A stretch of DNA of 64,000 bases. It comes from JBALVT01 sp036960305. GTDB lineage: Bacteria > Pseudomonadota > Gammaproteobacteria > Pseudomonadales > Halieaceae. Shown one piece after another: positions 1 to 10,399 of the stretch. The notes under the pieces were generated by a model, which did no database searches, had not been told where the DNA came from, and saw nothing but the letters and a program-made list of their open reading frames with translations. The DNA is taken from contig JBALWA010000007.1 of the NCBI GenBank assembly GCA_036960305.1, forward strand, positions 1 to 64,000, in the 5' to 3' direction. A program made the translations under genes and the position numbers. Position 1 is the first letter of the stretch. The number at the start of each line of letters is the position of its first letter.

Positions 1-44
1 TTGACGAATGGGACGCCCAACCGGCAGTCTCGGGGGGACACAGT

Positions 45-75
45 TGGTCCTCTACAATCCGTCTGTAGAGGACCA
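45..75. terminator. Perfect hairpin downstream of the UvrA gene
   Basis: Arms TGGTCCTCTACA (45-56) and TGTAGAGGACCA (64-75) pair perfectly over 12 bp around a 7-nt loop. It lies about 43 bp past the UvrA stop codon on the minus strand. There is no clear U-tract on that strand, so termination is inferred from position. The GGTCC core recalls the REP-like hairpins near 11.0 and 13.2 kb, so it may be a degenerate member of that family. Confidence 0.5.
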
Positions 76-82
76 TAACCCC

Positions 83-110
83 ACCCGTTCATGTGAATGA
101 ACACGGCATC
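83..110. repeat. Copy 1 of the 28-bp repeat flanking uvrA
   Basis: This segment matches 5911-5938 at 25 of 28 positions in the same orientation. It contains the inverted repeat GTTCAT-GTGA-ATGAAC. One copy sits just past the 3' end of the UvrA gene and the other upstream of its promoter. No third copy was noticed in the window. Confidence 0.7.
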
Positions 111-117
111 CCCTGGC

Positions 118-3100
118 CTATGCGTTCAGCAGCTCCTGCAAATACCTGCCGGTATGTGAACGTTTTCGCTTGCAGATGGTTGCAGGCTTGCCCTGGGCAA
201 TGACTTTGCCGCCACCGCTGCCGCCTTCCGGGCCCATATCGATCACCCAGTCGGATTNNNNNNNNNNATCACCAGTACGGAGTTGCCGCTGCTCACCAGC
301 CGGTGCAATACACGCAGTAGCTTTTCCACATCGGCCATATGCAGGCCTACGGTGGGTTCATCCAGTACGTACAAGGTGTGCTGCTTGACGACCGCACCGG
401 GCTTGGCCTTGGCCAATTCGGTAACCAGTTTGATACGTTGTGCTTCCCCGCCACTCAGAGTTGGGCTCTGCTGACCCAGTGTCAGGTAACCCAGCCCCAC
501 ATCCTGTAGCAGTTGCAAAGTATGATGCACTGAGCTGATGGCTGAGAAAAACTCGGTGGCCTCCTCCATATTCATCGCCAGTACTTCGCCGATATTTTTT
601 TCCTTGTAACGTACAGAGAGTGTTTCATCATTAAAGCGCCAGCCCCGGCATTCCTCGCAGGCCACCCGCACATCCGGCAGAAAATTCATCTCTACTTTTA
701 CCATGCCGTGGCCACCGCAGGTACCGCAGCGCCCGTCGCCTGTGTTAAAGGAGAAGCGCGCAGGGGTGTAACCACGCAGGCGGGCATCTACTGTCTGCGC
801 GAATAATTTACGGATGGTATCCCAAATACCCAGATAGGTGGCGGGGCAAGAGCGAGTCGTTTTCCCAATCGGTGTTTGATCCACTTCCAAAATACGGGTG
901 ATGGACTGCCACCCCTGAATATCCTCGCAGCCCTGCCAGTGCTGTTTCTTTTGCCTGTTTTTCCTGGACTGTTTTACGTTAATCTTAGGGCGTAAATTTC
1001 GGTGCAAAATTGAGCGAATCAACGTGCTTTTCCCACTGCCACTGACGCCACTGATGCTCACTAACTGCCGCAGTGGAATGGTGACATCCAGGTTGTTCAA
1101 GTTGTTCTCTTGTGCCCCTATAATCTGCAGTTTTTCAGGCGGGTATTGCCCGCGTAGCTCCTCATCGCGTAAGCCCGCCATAGGGTGGCGTAAAGGCTTG
1201 GCCATAAACTGACCGGTCAATGATTTTTTGTTCTTTTTCAACTGTGCAAGGGTTCCGTGGGCCACCACCTCACCACCGTGAATGCCGGCACCCGGCCCCA
1301 TATCGATCAGGTAGTCAGCCTCGCGTATAGTGTCTTCGTCATGTTCGACCACCAGTACGGTATTGCCCTGGGCTTGCAGCTCTCTCAAGGTCGCAATCAA
1401 ACGACGGTTGTCGCGTGTATGCAAACCGATGGTTGGTTCATCCAGTATGTAGCACACCCCCTGCAGATTAGAACCCAACTGGGACGCCAGGCGAATTCGC
1501 TGCGCTTCGCCGCCACTTAAGGTCGGGGCGGCGCGATTCAGCGTCAGATAATTTAATCCCACTTTTTGCAGAAAGTTCAGCCTGCTCTGCAGCTCCGCCA
1601 ATAAATCACGGCCGATGGCCTGTTCTCGACCACTGAGATGCAGCTTCTGCAGCCAACGAGCAGCTTCATCGACGGATAAAGCCGTCAGATCCGCAATCGA
1701 CTGCTCCTGAAAGCTTACCGACAGCGCCGTCTCATTCAATCGCTGGCCCAGACATTGGTGGCAATCTTGTACGCGAATATCGTCCTCTGCACTATCAGTT
1801 TTCTCAGCCTCAAGCCAATGATCTTCTTCACCGCTTTGCTCGGCATCAAAATCCGCTATCTCCTGCCCAGTACCGAAGCAGCTGTGACACCAACCGTGTC
1901 TGGAGTTGTAGGAAAATAAACGCGGGTCCAGTTCATCAAATCCGCGGCCACAAGACGGGCAGGCCCGCTCAGTAGAGAACAAGGCTTCGACGGGGCGCTT
2001 ACCCCCCCTGCCCTTCTTTCCGCGACCCTCTAGCGGCACTACTATGACGACACCATTGCCCAACTCCAACGCCTGTTGCAGTGCGATTTGCAGTGCGCCT
2101 TCATGCCGGGCGCTAATCTCGCACTGTGCCAGCGGCAATTCAATATCGTGCTCTTTATAGCGGTCTAACACCGGCCATTCGGCCGTTGGCAGATACTCAC
2201 CATCAACCCGCAGTTGCGAATAACCTCTGGCGTCAGCCCATTTTGCCAACTCCTTATAGATTCCCTTTCTGGCCACTACCATGGGTGCCAACAGCGCTAC
2301 TTTAGTGCCACTATAATCACTCAAGATACGCGCCAGAATCGCCTCCATGTTCTGGGGCTCAATCGCAACGTCACAGTCGGGACAGTGTTGAGTCCCCAGC
2401 TTGACGTATAACAAACGCAAATAATGGTAAATCTCCGTCTGGGTCGCCACGGTACTTTTGCGGCCACCTCGACTCGTGCGCTGTTCTATCGCCACCGTTG
2501 GCGGTATGCCGTGAATAGCATCCACATCCGGGCGCGAGGCGGGTTGCACAAATTGGCGTGCATAGGCATTGAGAGACTCCAGATAGCGTCGCTGCCCCTC
2601 ACCGAAGACGATATCAAATGCCACTGTGCTTTTACCACTGCCGCTGACACCTGAGATCACTGTGAACTTATCACGCGGTATCGTAATATCCACATTTTTC
2701 AGGTTGTGCTCACGCGCGTGGTGAATCTTTATCGCCCTGTCGGCGGCCCCAAGCTTCGGCTTTTTCGAGGGATTCAGTACAGGCTTTGAACCCAGAGCCT
2801 GAGCATAGTCGCGTAGGGCGAGCGCCGTATGCGAATCACTATTTACAGCCACATCATCAGGCTTGCCAGCCGCGACCAGGTGGCCACCGCCCTGCCCCCC
2901 TTCCGGGCCAATATCGATCAACCAGTCGGCGCCCTGTATCACATCCAGATTATGCTCAATCACCAATAGTGAGTGCCCAGCGGCAATGAGCTGACGAAAG
3001 GCTAACATCAGGGTGGCGATGTCATCGAAGTGCAGGCCGGTTGTCGGCTCATCAAACAGAAATAGAGTGCCCTGGCGCGATGCTGCAGGGGCCTTTTTGC

Positions 3101-5747
3101 TGCGCCGTTTCGCGCTTTCAGCCAGATGCCCGGCCAGCTTCAAACGCTGTGCCTCACCGCCACTCAAAGTCGGTACAGCCTGGCCCAGCTGCACATAAGC
3201 CAGGCCGACATCGGCAAGTGGTTGCAGGGCACGTAACACCTCGGGTACGGCTACAAAAAACTGTAGCGCCTCTGCCACCGTCAGCGCCAGAACTTCGGCA
3301 ATGGATTTGGCATGCTGAGTCTCTCGCATTGGCGGCTCGCCATCTTCAACCGTGCCAGCCAACACCTTAATCTGCAATATTTCTTCGCGATAGCGTGTAC
3401 CGTCACAATCCGGGCAACGCAAATACACATCGCTCAGGAATTGCATTTCCACGTGCTCAAAACCATTGCCCGAACAGCTTGGGCAGCGACCCTTACCAGA
3501 GTTGAAACTGAAAGTGCCCGCTGTATAACCGCGTTCTTTCGCCTCGGGGTGTGCGACAAACAGTTTGCGAATTGCATCGAACGCTCCCACATAGGTCGCC
3601 GGAACAGATCGTGTGGTTTTTCCGATGGGACTTTGATCAACCAACACCACATCATCAATTAAATCATGGCCTGACAGCGCCTTGTGCGCACCCGGGAACT
3701 CTCCGCCCTTGCCCTTGTGTCTGCGCAGTCCGGCATACAGTACATCGCGCATCAGGGTCGATTTACCCGAGCCACTAACACCGGTGAGGCACACCAGCTG
3801 GTTGAGTGGAATAGTGACGGATACGTCTTTCAGGTTATGTTGACTAGCCTCAACAATTTCTATGTGTCCTGTCGTCGAAGTATACGGTGCAGAGGCCTCG
3901 GCCACTTCAAGTGCGTAAGCTCCGGGTGACGTGACCGTTTTACTACCGTTTAGATACTGTGCCGTCAGTGAGTTTTTTTTCTTCATCAACTGCGCAGGTG
4001 TACCAAAAAAATTAATCTCACCGCCCTGCTTGCCCGGCCCCGGCCCGATGTCCAGAATGCGGTCGGCCGCCAATATCACCTGGGGGTCATGCTCCACCAC
4101 CAACAGCGTATTGCCCGCATCACGCAACCGGTGTAATACCGTAACCAGGCGGTCAATATCGCGCGAGTGCAAACCGATGCTCGGTTCATCGAGCACAAAC
4201 AGCGTATTAACCAATGAGGTACCCAGTGCTGTGGTCAGGTTAATGCGCTGTACTTCGCCACCACTTAAGGTGCGTGATTGTCGATCCAGGGTTAGATACC
4301 CCAGCCCTACTTCCAGTAGGTAATTTAAGCGCGAACGAATCTCGCTCAACAACAGTTGAGCGGCTTCATCGAGTGTCCCCGGCAACTGCAGCTGAGTAAA
4401 AAAATCTGTGCACTGTACGAGTGGTAGTCGCATTATATCGGCGATGGTCAATCCAGGTAGTTGATCAAAAGTGGCCTTGGCCAACGCGGTGCCCTGGGGC
4501 AAAAAACGCTCGGTGCCCATCAGTCCCAGCTCTGCGTCGTCGAAAGTACCTATGCGCCACCACAGCGCATCCGTTTTGAGCCGTGCACCTGCGCAGCTTT
4601 CACAGGGGGTGTAGGCGCGATATTTGGACAACAGCACGCGGATGTGCATCTTGTAGGACTTTCTTTCCATCCAGTTAAAAAAGCCACGCACCCCGAACCA
4701 CAGGCCGTCCTCCCAACTGCCTTCGCCCTCCAACACCCATTTCTGGTGCTTTTTACTCAGCTTTTTCCAGGGCTTGTCCAGCGGTACTTTACGACGCTTG
4801 GCCTGGCGTAGCAGCTCCTTCTGTATGTCCTCATTACTCGGGGTCTGGAAGGGTTTTATCGCCCCGTCTTTAAGCGACAGGCGCTCATCCGGAATGACCA
4901 GCCCGAAATCCACGCCAATAATACGACCAAAGCCCTTGCAACTGGCGCAGGCACCTATCGGTGAATTAAAGGAAAACAAGCCAGGTGTTGGCTCGCTATA
5001 ATCGATATCACATTGTGCGCAGTGGTGATGGGCAGAAAAGCGCAGGGCAGTGCCAGCCTCCCGGTTTTCATCTAGTGGATACACCAGAACACGCCCGCCA
5101 CCGTGGTGTAGCGCTGCCTCCACGTCCTCTGTGAGACGGCCTCGATTGGCGTGGGTGAGTTTCAATCGATCCTGTACTACCTCCACTTGCGCCCTGGAGC
5201 GTTGATGCACGCGGATATAACCCTGTTGATTTAGCAGTTGTAGTACCTCATCCTCGCTGAAGTTATGCGGTACCTTAATGGGTAGGCATACCATCAGAGG
5301 TGTATCCCCAGGCAGGTCGCGATAGAGTGCCTCGACGATGCTCTGAGCGCTGTCGCAACGTACCTCACTTCCGCAGCCACGGCAGTAAAGATCGGACAAT
5401 CGTGCAAACAACAATTTCAGGTAGTCATTCAACTCCGTCATGGTGCCCACAGTAGAACGAGAGGTGCGCACCGGGTTACTCTGATCAATGGCAATCGCTG
5501 GCGGAATGCCTTCGATGCTGTCCACAGCCGGTTTATCCATACGATCCAAAAACTGGCGTGCGTAGGCCGAAAACGTTTCTACATATCGACGCTGCCCCTC
5601 AGCATAAATGGTATCAAACGCCAGGGTCGATTTGCCCGAACCACTCACACCAGTGACTACAATCAACTCATTGGTGGGCAATTCCAGATCCAGATTTTTC
5701 AGGTTATGCTGGCGTGCGCCTTTGATTACTATCGATTCTTTAGGCAT
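118..5747 (-). CDS. uvrA: Double-length UvrA-type excinuclease ATPase (four ABC cassettes)
   Basis: UvrA is the damage-recognition ATPase of nucleotide excision repair. This protein is about twice the usual 940-aa length: two complete UvrA-like halves in tandem. Walker A motifs (GVSGSGKST) occur near residues 32, 654, 1032 and 1566, and each cassette has its own LSGGE signature. CxxC zinc modules occur in both halves, including CASCKGFG and CPSCSGNG in the first and CHSCFGTG and CGTCGGHG in the second. The ATG at 5747 is preferred over an in-frame GTG at 5774 because the protein then begins MPKESIVIKGARQHNLKN, like family N-termini. A 10-N gap at 258-267 hides the last Walker B/H-loop region; the frame resumes after it and ends with ...LQELLNA and TAG at 118-120. 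A LexA box lies 64 bp upstream. Long UvrA forms of this kind are known (family knowledge); whether the genome also has a standard uvrA cannot be seen here. Confidence 0.93.
258..267. other. Assembly gap (10 Ns) inside uvrA
   Basis: Ten Ns interrupt the last ABC cassette. The partial codons on either side (AT_ before, _AA after, on the coding strand) require a missing length of 2 modulo 3, which 10 is not. Aligned with the matching segment of the second cassette (VIEHNLDVIQGADW), about 26 nt are missing. The gap is therefore a placeholder and not a real frameshift. Confidence 0.9.
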
Positions 5748-5810
5748 AACTACTCGATTTTCCACTGCTGCCACAGCGTGTGCCGGGGCAAATTAAAGGA
5801 GTGAAGATTA

Positions 5811-5826
5811 CTGTATGTTTATACAG
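5811..5826. promoter_or_regulatory. LexA (SOS) box upstream of uvrA
   Basis: CTGT-ATGTTTAT-ACAG is an exact CTGT-N8-ACAG gammaproteobacterial LexA site, in the context TTACTGTATG...ATACAG. It lies 64 bp upstream of the uvrA ATG and implies repression by LexA and induction by DNA damage. Confidence 0.85.
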
Positions 5827-5910
5827 ACTACAATAAATGTCTAGGAAGCAAAAAAGATCTGTTGCCCTTCATATTATCTACGCATCAAAGCTCTGGTGGA
5901 TCAAAAACTC

Positions 5911-5938
5911 ACCCATTCAAGTGAATGAACACGGCGTC
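5911..5938. repeat. Copy 2 of the 28-bp repeat flanking uvrA
   Basis: This matches 83-110 at 25 of 28 positions in the same orientation. The shared core is GTGAATGAACACGGC. It lies about 165 bp upstream of the uvrA start codon. Confidence 0.7.
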
Positions 5939-6228
5939 AATAGGGATGAGATTGCTTGGACGAGCAAAGCCTGAACCACCATCGCTACCCGTTTGAAGTA
6001 CTTTACCTGTAATTCGTGCTCACGAGCCGTCTCATTTACTCACTCGAACCGAATGATAAACTGCTTTAATATAGATATATAACTAACTGTATTTAATGGA
6101 TATTTGTGGATTCTATACCTGTTGGCTGGCTCGCCCCGGACACCGACCTGGCATTCGGATAAACTCCTCTTGCTAAACTCAAGCCAAGTCTCTATCTACA
6201 TACCGTAATTCAGGAGAGAAAAATCCCC

Positions 6229-7086
6229 ATGCGCTGGTCACTTTTCATACTTATTCAATGTTTGTTGATCGCAATTATTAGCGGCATTGTCTATATCCAT
6301 AAAGACAGGGTTGCCATCATCAAAAAGCCCCCTGCCTCCTTGGCACAGTGGTATAAGCCAGAAAACAAGCGCCAGGAGTGGTTACATACCATGTTCAAGC
6401 TGCGTCGAGAGATGCAGGCGATTGAACTCTACGCGTCCAATGGCAACGATCTGGAGCTACAGAAATGGGTACTACAGCTCAATGAGCACTACCAAAAAAT
6501 AGGCGAGATGGTACCTGAGTGGAATAAGAAACTGGATTTGGAGGCACTGTCCCGTTTGCAGCAAAATGCTCAGGACCATAAATACCAGGCGATATCGCAA
6601 TCATTGGATGACCTCAAACAGAGCTGTGACAACTGTCATGATGATTATCGTTCTATTGCCGCTGTGATGTATCGAGCACCGGATTTTGCCTCACTAGGCG
6701 ATATTGCCCCGTCGGTTCCACTGGTCAAACACATGGATAAATTAATCCAGCAGGTCAACTCCATCAAAATAGCCTCTGAGGACGCCATGCCAAACATTGC
6801 CCTTGCAGAGCTGGACGCGTTAGAAAAAGGAATGCGTGTCCTGGGGAGGACCTGTGTCAGCTGTCACAAGAACGAAAACAGACGCTACCCGGATGATGAC
6901 ATAACTGAAACACTGGCAAGCCTCAAACAGAGTCTACGCACCGGTACCGTCAAGGATCAGGGACAAGACCTCGGAGCCCTGGCGGTACAGGCATGCGCCC
7001 GTTGTCATGGTACACATCGTATCGCCCATGACATCAGGACGAAGCTGACGGATAAGCCAGACTGGCCTGGATTGCTGCGGCATTAA
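6229..7086 (+). CDS. Membrane-anchored tri-haem c-type cytochrome
   Basis: The 285-aa protein has one N-terminal hydrophobic segment (about residues 3-22), which should anchor it with the rest in the periplasm. Three CxxCH haem c motifs follow: CDNCH (about 133), CVSCH (about 209) and CARCH (about 256). The first resembles the C-terminal placement in cytochrome c' helical bundles (SCDNCHDDYR), and the part before it is helix-rich. It probably carries electrons in the periplasm; the partner is unknown because neighbours give no clue. The start has AGGAG about 13 nt upstream. The downstream hydrolase gene follows after 33 bp and may be co-transcribed. It belongs to no family I can name precisely. 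Confidence 0.8.
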   Translation: MRWSLFILIQCLLIAIISGIVYIHKDRVAIIKKPPASLAQWYKPENKRQEWLHTMFKLRREMQAIELYASNGNDLELQKWVLQLNEHYQKIGEMVPEWNKKLDLEALSRLQQNAQDHKYQAISQSLDDLKQSCDNCHDDYRSIAAVMYRAPDFASLGDIAPSVPLVKHMDKLIQQVNSIKIASEDAMPNIALAELDALEKGMRVLGRTCVSCHKNENRRYPDDDITETLASLKQSLRTGTVKDQGQDLGALAVQACARCHGTHRIAHDIRTKLTDKPDWPGLLRH

Positions 7087-7119
7087 CTTGGCTATTGAGA
7101 ACTGGATAGAGGACATCGT

Positions 7120-7629
7120 ATGAAAGTTGTGTTTTCACATGGCAAGGAAAGCGGCCCCTGGGGTTCGAAGATTCGCACACTCGCAGATATAGCCGGGGAT
7201 TTCGGTTGCAGCACTGATAGCCTTGATTACCAGGGCATACCAGACCCTGATGAGCGAGCACTACAATTGATTGATTACCTAAACCTGGAATCGGAAGACT
7301 TCATCCTCGTGGGCTCTAGTATGGGTGGTTACGTTTCTCTGGTGGCTGCGAAGGAGAAGAGGCCGCTGGGTGTTTTTCTACTGGCACCTGCGCTCTATAT
7401 ACCAGGTTATAGCCATCAGAGTTACTCGTGTGACGGGCCGGTGCAAATCGTACACGGCTGGTCTGACAATGTTATTCCGGTTGAAAATTCGATCCGCTAT
7501 GCCAAAGAAGCGAATTGCACCCTGCACCTCATTAATGGTGATCACAGACTGAATAGCTCACTGGATGAAGTCGTCGTTCTGTTTAAATCGTTTTTAGGCT
7601 TTGTGACTAAGGAGTACAGAGGCCATTAG
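7120..7629 (+). CDS. Small alpha/beta hydrolase
   Basis: A compact 169-aa alpha/beta-hydrolase fold protein. The nucleophile elbow GSSMGG places the serine at about residue 67. The acid is in GWSDNVIP (D116) and the histidine in GDHRL (H142), so the triad is complete. It begins MKVVFSHGKESGPWG, giving the strand-1/oxyanion HGKE motif. It has no leader, so it is cytoplasmic, and it resembles YqiA/YcfP-size esterases. The substrate is unknown. GAGGA lies 6-10 nt before the ATG. It is 33 bp after the cytochrome gene and convergent with the Sel1-repeat gene. Confidence 0.8.
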   Translation: MKVVFSHGKESGPWGSKIRTLADIAGDFGCSTDSLDYQGIPDPDERALQLIDYLNLESEDFILVGSSMGGYVSLVAAKEKRPLGVFLLAPALYIPGYSHQSYSCDGPVQIVHGWSDNVIPVENSIRYAKEANCTLHLINGDHRLNSSLDEVVVLFKSFLGFVTKEYRGH

Positions 7630-7761
7630 CCTGAAATGGAAGAAACGGGTGGAGCTCAACTCGAATACTGCGCATGTTGTGGACCCCTTACTGAGGTAGT
7701 GACCTGTGCCGTTCCCCCATCTTTCTCAATGTCAATTTTCACCATAGTGGCATCCCTGCGT

Positions 7762-8385
7762 TTAAGTTTCCTGGTTGTTCTCAGCGATCCTCAGCCACTC
7801 ATGGGCCATGCTTATGTTCTGGGGAATTCCGGGGTAGTGGCCTGCAAACACACGTGCGAGCTTCTTCTGAGCAGCCTTCAAGCCTAATTTGGCGGCGCGG
7901 TTAAGCGAGGCAATGGCACAATCGACGTCTTCCTGGCTACCCTCTTTATCGAGGAGCATAACGCCCAATGAATAGTGACTCTCGGGATAGTCACCCTTGG
8001 CTGCCAGTTGATGGCACTCTATAGCAAGGGCGATATCAATATTTTCTACATACCAATCGCCCGTTCTATAACTCTCTCCTAGTGCATGGATCGCAGGCAG
8101 GTAATTCTGCGCAATTGCAGCCGCGTTGTAAGCCCTAATCTTGTCAAGCAATCGTTCTTTACTCTCACTATCGCGTTCAAATATTGCGTAACTAGCGAGG
8201 TCCTCTGCAATCTTGTGCATCGCGGGTGGGTAGTCGTTGTCAGCTGATAGCCGATACCACTTGAGTGCTTCTTCTTTCGCCGAATCTTCTTCGTACGTAC
8301 GACCGATCTGATATTGAGCGACCGAGTCACCCGCCTCCGCCCTTTGACGTGTTCTTTCAAGTATGTCACGAATAAGTTGGGACAT
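7762..8385 (-). CDS. Sel1-like repeat (TPR-type) protein
   Basis: 207 aa with several Sel1-like repeats, visible as VAQYQIGRTYEE, EALKWYRLSADNDYPPA, AIECHQLAAKGDYPESHY and LNRAAKLGLKAAQKKLARVF. Such alpha-solenoids act as protein-protein scaffolds. No signal peptide or enzymatic domain is seen, so it is probably cytosolic. It stands alone between convergent and same-strand genes with a 257-bp region upstream. The partner is unknown. Confidence 0.8.
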   Translation of the reverse strand: MSQLIRDILERTRQRAEAGDSVAQYQIGRTYEEDSAKEEALKWYRLSADNDYPPAMHKIAEDLASYAIFERDSESKERLLDKIRAYNAAAIAQNYLPAIHALGESYRTGDWYVENIDIALAIECHQLAAKGDYPESHYSLGVMLLDKEGSQEDVDCAIASLNRAAKLGLKAAQKKLARVFAGHYPGIPQNISMAHEWLRIAENNQET

Positions 8386-8642
8386 ATTACCCCCTTTTAC
8401 ATTGTGTTAATTGGACTAAGTTGCTCCCGAGCATTTGTCTCATTGGATAACCCTATCAGTATTAAGCGACACGGTGCTACGCTAAACTGTCGAAATGTAA
8501 TCATTTTTAAAAGAAATTCTACCCGTCAGTATACGTCGCTTAACCCTTTATCGAGCTCCGAATTTGTGGAGGATAATACCTTGGTGGTGCTTCTATCGTC
8601 GCACGTACTACGCGTGCCTCAGCGATAGACACAGATACAATA

Positions 8643-9680
8643 TCACTGCGTGACCTCGGGTACGCACTTTCTAGTTTCAGTCACTATCGGCCTGAATATG
8701 CGCCGATATTGATTGGGCGGAAGTCCTGTCAGCCGCTTGAACAGACGTCGAAAGAACGATGCATCTTCGTAGCCAACCAACACGCTAATTTCCTCAACCG
8801 GTGTTCGGTGGTTTTCCAGTAAGCGCTTGGCTTCCTCGATGCGCAGGTTCTGGATGTACTCCAGCAGCGAGCTGCCAGTTGCCAGTTTGAAACGTCGTTT
8901 CAGGGTTCGTTCGGGTATGGCCGCATAGGCAAGCACTCTTGTGATGGCATCAATGTGCCGATAGTCCTCTTTTAGTTTGGCTTCGCAGCTTTGTACCAGA
9001 GCATCATCGTGGGGAAGATGATTCGCCAGGGCAGCATAGGGCAACTGCCCTTCACCATGCCACTTCAGCAAATACACCTTGGCAATACGCATCGCTTCGG
9101 CTGGGCTGCCGTAGCGCGCAATAATATGCAGGGCAAGGTCGTGCCATGACGTTGTACCACCGGCAGTTACGATACGGCCCTCGTCATCGGCAAATACCAG
9201 GTTGGAGTCAGGGTTAAAGTGCACCTGGGGATACTGTCGCTCAAACAGTGACCTGTAACCCCAGTGTGATGTTGCTGGACTGCCGTCCAGCAGTCCAGTC
9301 TCAGCAAGCAGAATGGAGCCTGAGCAAGCCGAGTAAATGGTCGCCCCCTTGTGATACTGCTGACGTACCCATTCCAGTACTTCCTCGTAGCGCCCATGGA
9401 TACATTCATCAGGCCCCAACCAGAGTTCTGGCAGTATTATAATGCGGGCGGTCTGTGCGTCTGCCAGCGAAAGGTCGGGTTTAACGGGAATACCGTTGCC
9501 ACAGTCAAAAGCCCTTTTGCGGGGCGAAACAATACTGACCGTGAACAGGGGTTCACCCGTTTCACGAACTAATTCCTGCCACAAACTGCCCGCTGACATC
9601 AGTACGTCTTTCATACCGTAAAGAGCAGACCCCGCAGTCTCCGGGACGGCGACCATATGAACATCAATTGCTGTTGCCAT
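8643..9680 (-). CDS. GlxA-family transcriptional regulator (DJ-1/PfpI + AraC HTH)
   Basis: A 345-aa regulator. The N-terminal half is a class-I glutamine-amidotransferase-like (DJ-1/PfpI) domain with the cysteine elbow YSACSGSILLAETGLL. The C-terminal third is an AraC double helix-turn-helix (ERTLKRRFKLATGSSLLEYIQ ... VGYEDASFFRRLFKRLTG). The ATG at 9680 is chosen over one 30 nt upstream because AGAGGTG lies at the right spacing before it. It is divergent from the OsmC-like gene across 134 bp containing the palindrome GGTCGA-ACTTA-TCGACC, so it probably controls that gene and itself. The ligand is unknown. Confidence 0.87.
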   Translation of the reverse strand: MATAIDVHMVAVPETAGSALYGMKDVLMSAGSLWQELVRETGEPLFTVSIVSPRKRAFDCGNGIPVKPDLSLADAQTARIIILPELWLGPDECIHGRYEEVLEWVRQQYHKGATIYSACSGSILLAETGLLDGSPATSHWGYRSLFERQYPQVHFNPDSNLVFADDEGRIVTAGGTTSWHDLALHIIARYGSPAEAMRIAKVYLLKWHGEGQLPYAALANHLPHDDALVQSCEAKLKEDYRHIDAITRVLAYAAIPERTLKRRFKLATGSSLLEYIQNLRIEEAKRLLENHRTPVEEISVLVGYEDASFFRRLFKRLTGLPPNQYRRIFRPIVTETRKCVPEVTQ

Positions 9681-9766
9681 AAAAAACACCTCTATTGGCA
9701 TAAATAGCACGTTTTCGACAGATATGCATCTTACGCAGACACCTTTGTAAGCCTAATCTAGGGACA

Positions 9767-9783
9767 GGTCGAACTTATCGACC
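9767..9783. promoter_or_regulatory. Palindrome between glxA-like and osmC-like genes
   Basis: GGTCGA-ACTTA-TCGACC is a perfect 6-bp inverted repeat with a 5-nt spacer. It lies 31 bp before the OsmC-like start and 87 bp before the regulator start. It is a candidate operator in a divergent promoter; binding is inferred. Confidence 0.45.
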
Positions 9784-9814
9784 CAAAAAACCTGAAATTA
9801 CTGAGGAGAAGATC

Positions 9815-10393
9815 ATGGACACTACCAACACACGTAACGGCCTGAATCTGGAACAGATGCAACAGACGGTAATGGCTTTACAAGACGACCCACAGCTGGC
9901 TTTGTTTAAGTTTCGCACCAGCAACCAGTGGATCTCAGGCGGCGAGAACCGCTCGTCAATCCAGGGATTCTATGGCGCAGGAGTTGAAGACAGCAGTCGC
10001 ACCAAAGCTTTTGAGTTTACAAACGGTGAACCACCGGTGCTTCTGGGCAACAACGAGGGCGCCAACCCTGTGGAGTACCTCCTACACGCCCTGGCAGGAT
10101 GTATTACCACGACGACAGTTCTGCACGCGTCAGCGCGAGGCATCACCATTCACTCTATATCCACAGAGTTGAGCGGCGATATTGATGTGCAAGGCCTCCT
10201 TGATCTTGATGCCGATGTAGCCGTTGGTTATCAAGGCATTACCGTTAATATGCGAATCGAAGCGGACTGCAGCGATGGCGAACTGGATGAGCTCCTGGCA
10301 TTTTCAAAAGCCCATTCACCAATGTGCTCAACTGTGTGCCGACCGGTTCCGGTTACATTGAACCGGATTACCGCACAACAACGGGTAGCCTGA
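9815..10393 (+). CDS. OsmC family peroxide-reductase-like protein
   Basis: 192 aa with the two conserved OsmC/Ohr cysteines: C96 in LAGCITTTTV and C171 in SPMCSTV. Family members reduce organic hydroperoxides or similar electrophiles in the cytoplasm. The N-terminal extension of about 60 residues before the beta-rich core and the motif NEGANPVEYLLHALAGC resemble the YhfA/SACOL-type OsmC branch more than Ohr. Its start has GGAG 9 nt upstream. It is divergent from a GlxA-type regulator and closed by a strong terminator hairpin. Confidence 0.87.
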   Translation: MDTTNTRNGLNLEQMQQTVMALQDDPQLALFKFRTSNQWISGGENRSSIQGFYGAGVEDSSRTKAFEFTNGEPPVLLGNNEGANPVEYLLHALAGCITTTTVLHASARGITIHSISTELSGDIDVQGLLDLDADVAVGYQGITVNMRIEADCSDGELDELLAFSKAHSPMCSTVCRPVPVTLNRITAQQRVA

Positions 10394-10399
10394 AACCTG

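Larger units (their letters stand above)
5748..6228. other. 481-bp divergent intergenic region
   Basis: This region separates uvrA (minus) from the cytochrome gene (plus). It holds the LexA box (5811-5826), the second copy of the 28-bp repeat (5911-5938) and an AT-rich stretch around 6060-6110 that may carry the promoter of the cytochrome gene. No further ORF was credible. Confidence 0.6.

Noticed and set aside
258..267. A true frameshift or truncation of uvrA
   Set aside because: Conserved UvrA sequence continues in frame on both sides of an N-filled assembly gap.
3013..5001. Many plus-strand ORFs of 60-155 codons opposite uvrA
   Set aside because: They mirror the coding bias of uvrA, lack ribosome sites and have no domain signals.
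8314..8628. A 104-aa plus-strand ORF across the Sel1 promoter region
   Set aside because: It has no ribosome site, no family resemblance and overlaps the Sel1-repeat gene on the other strand.
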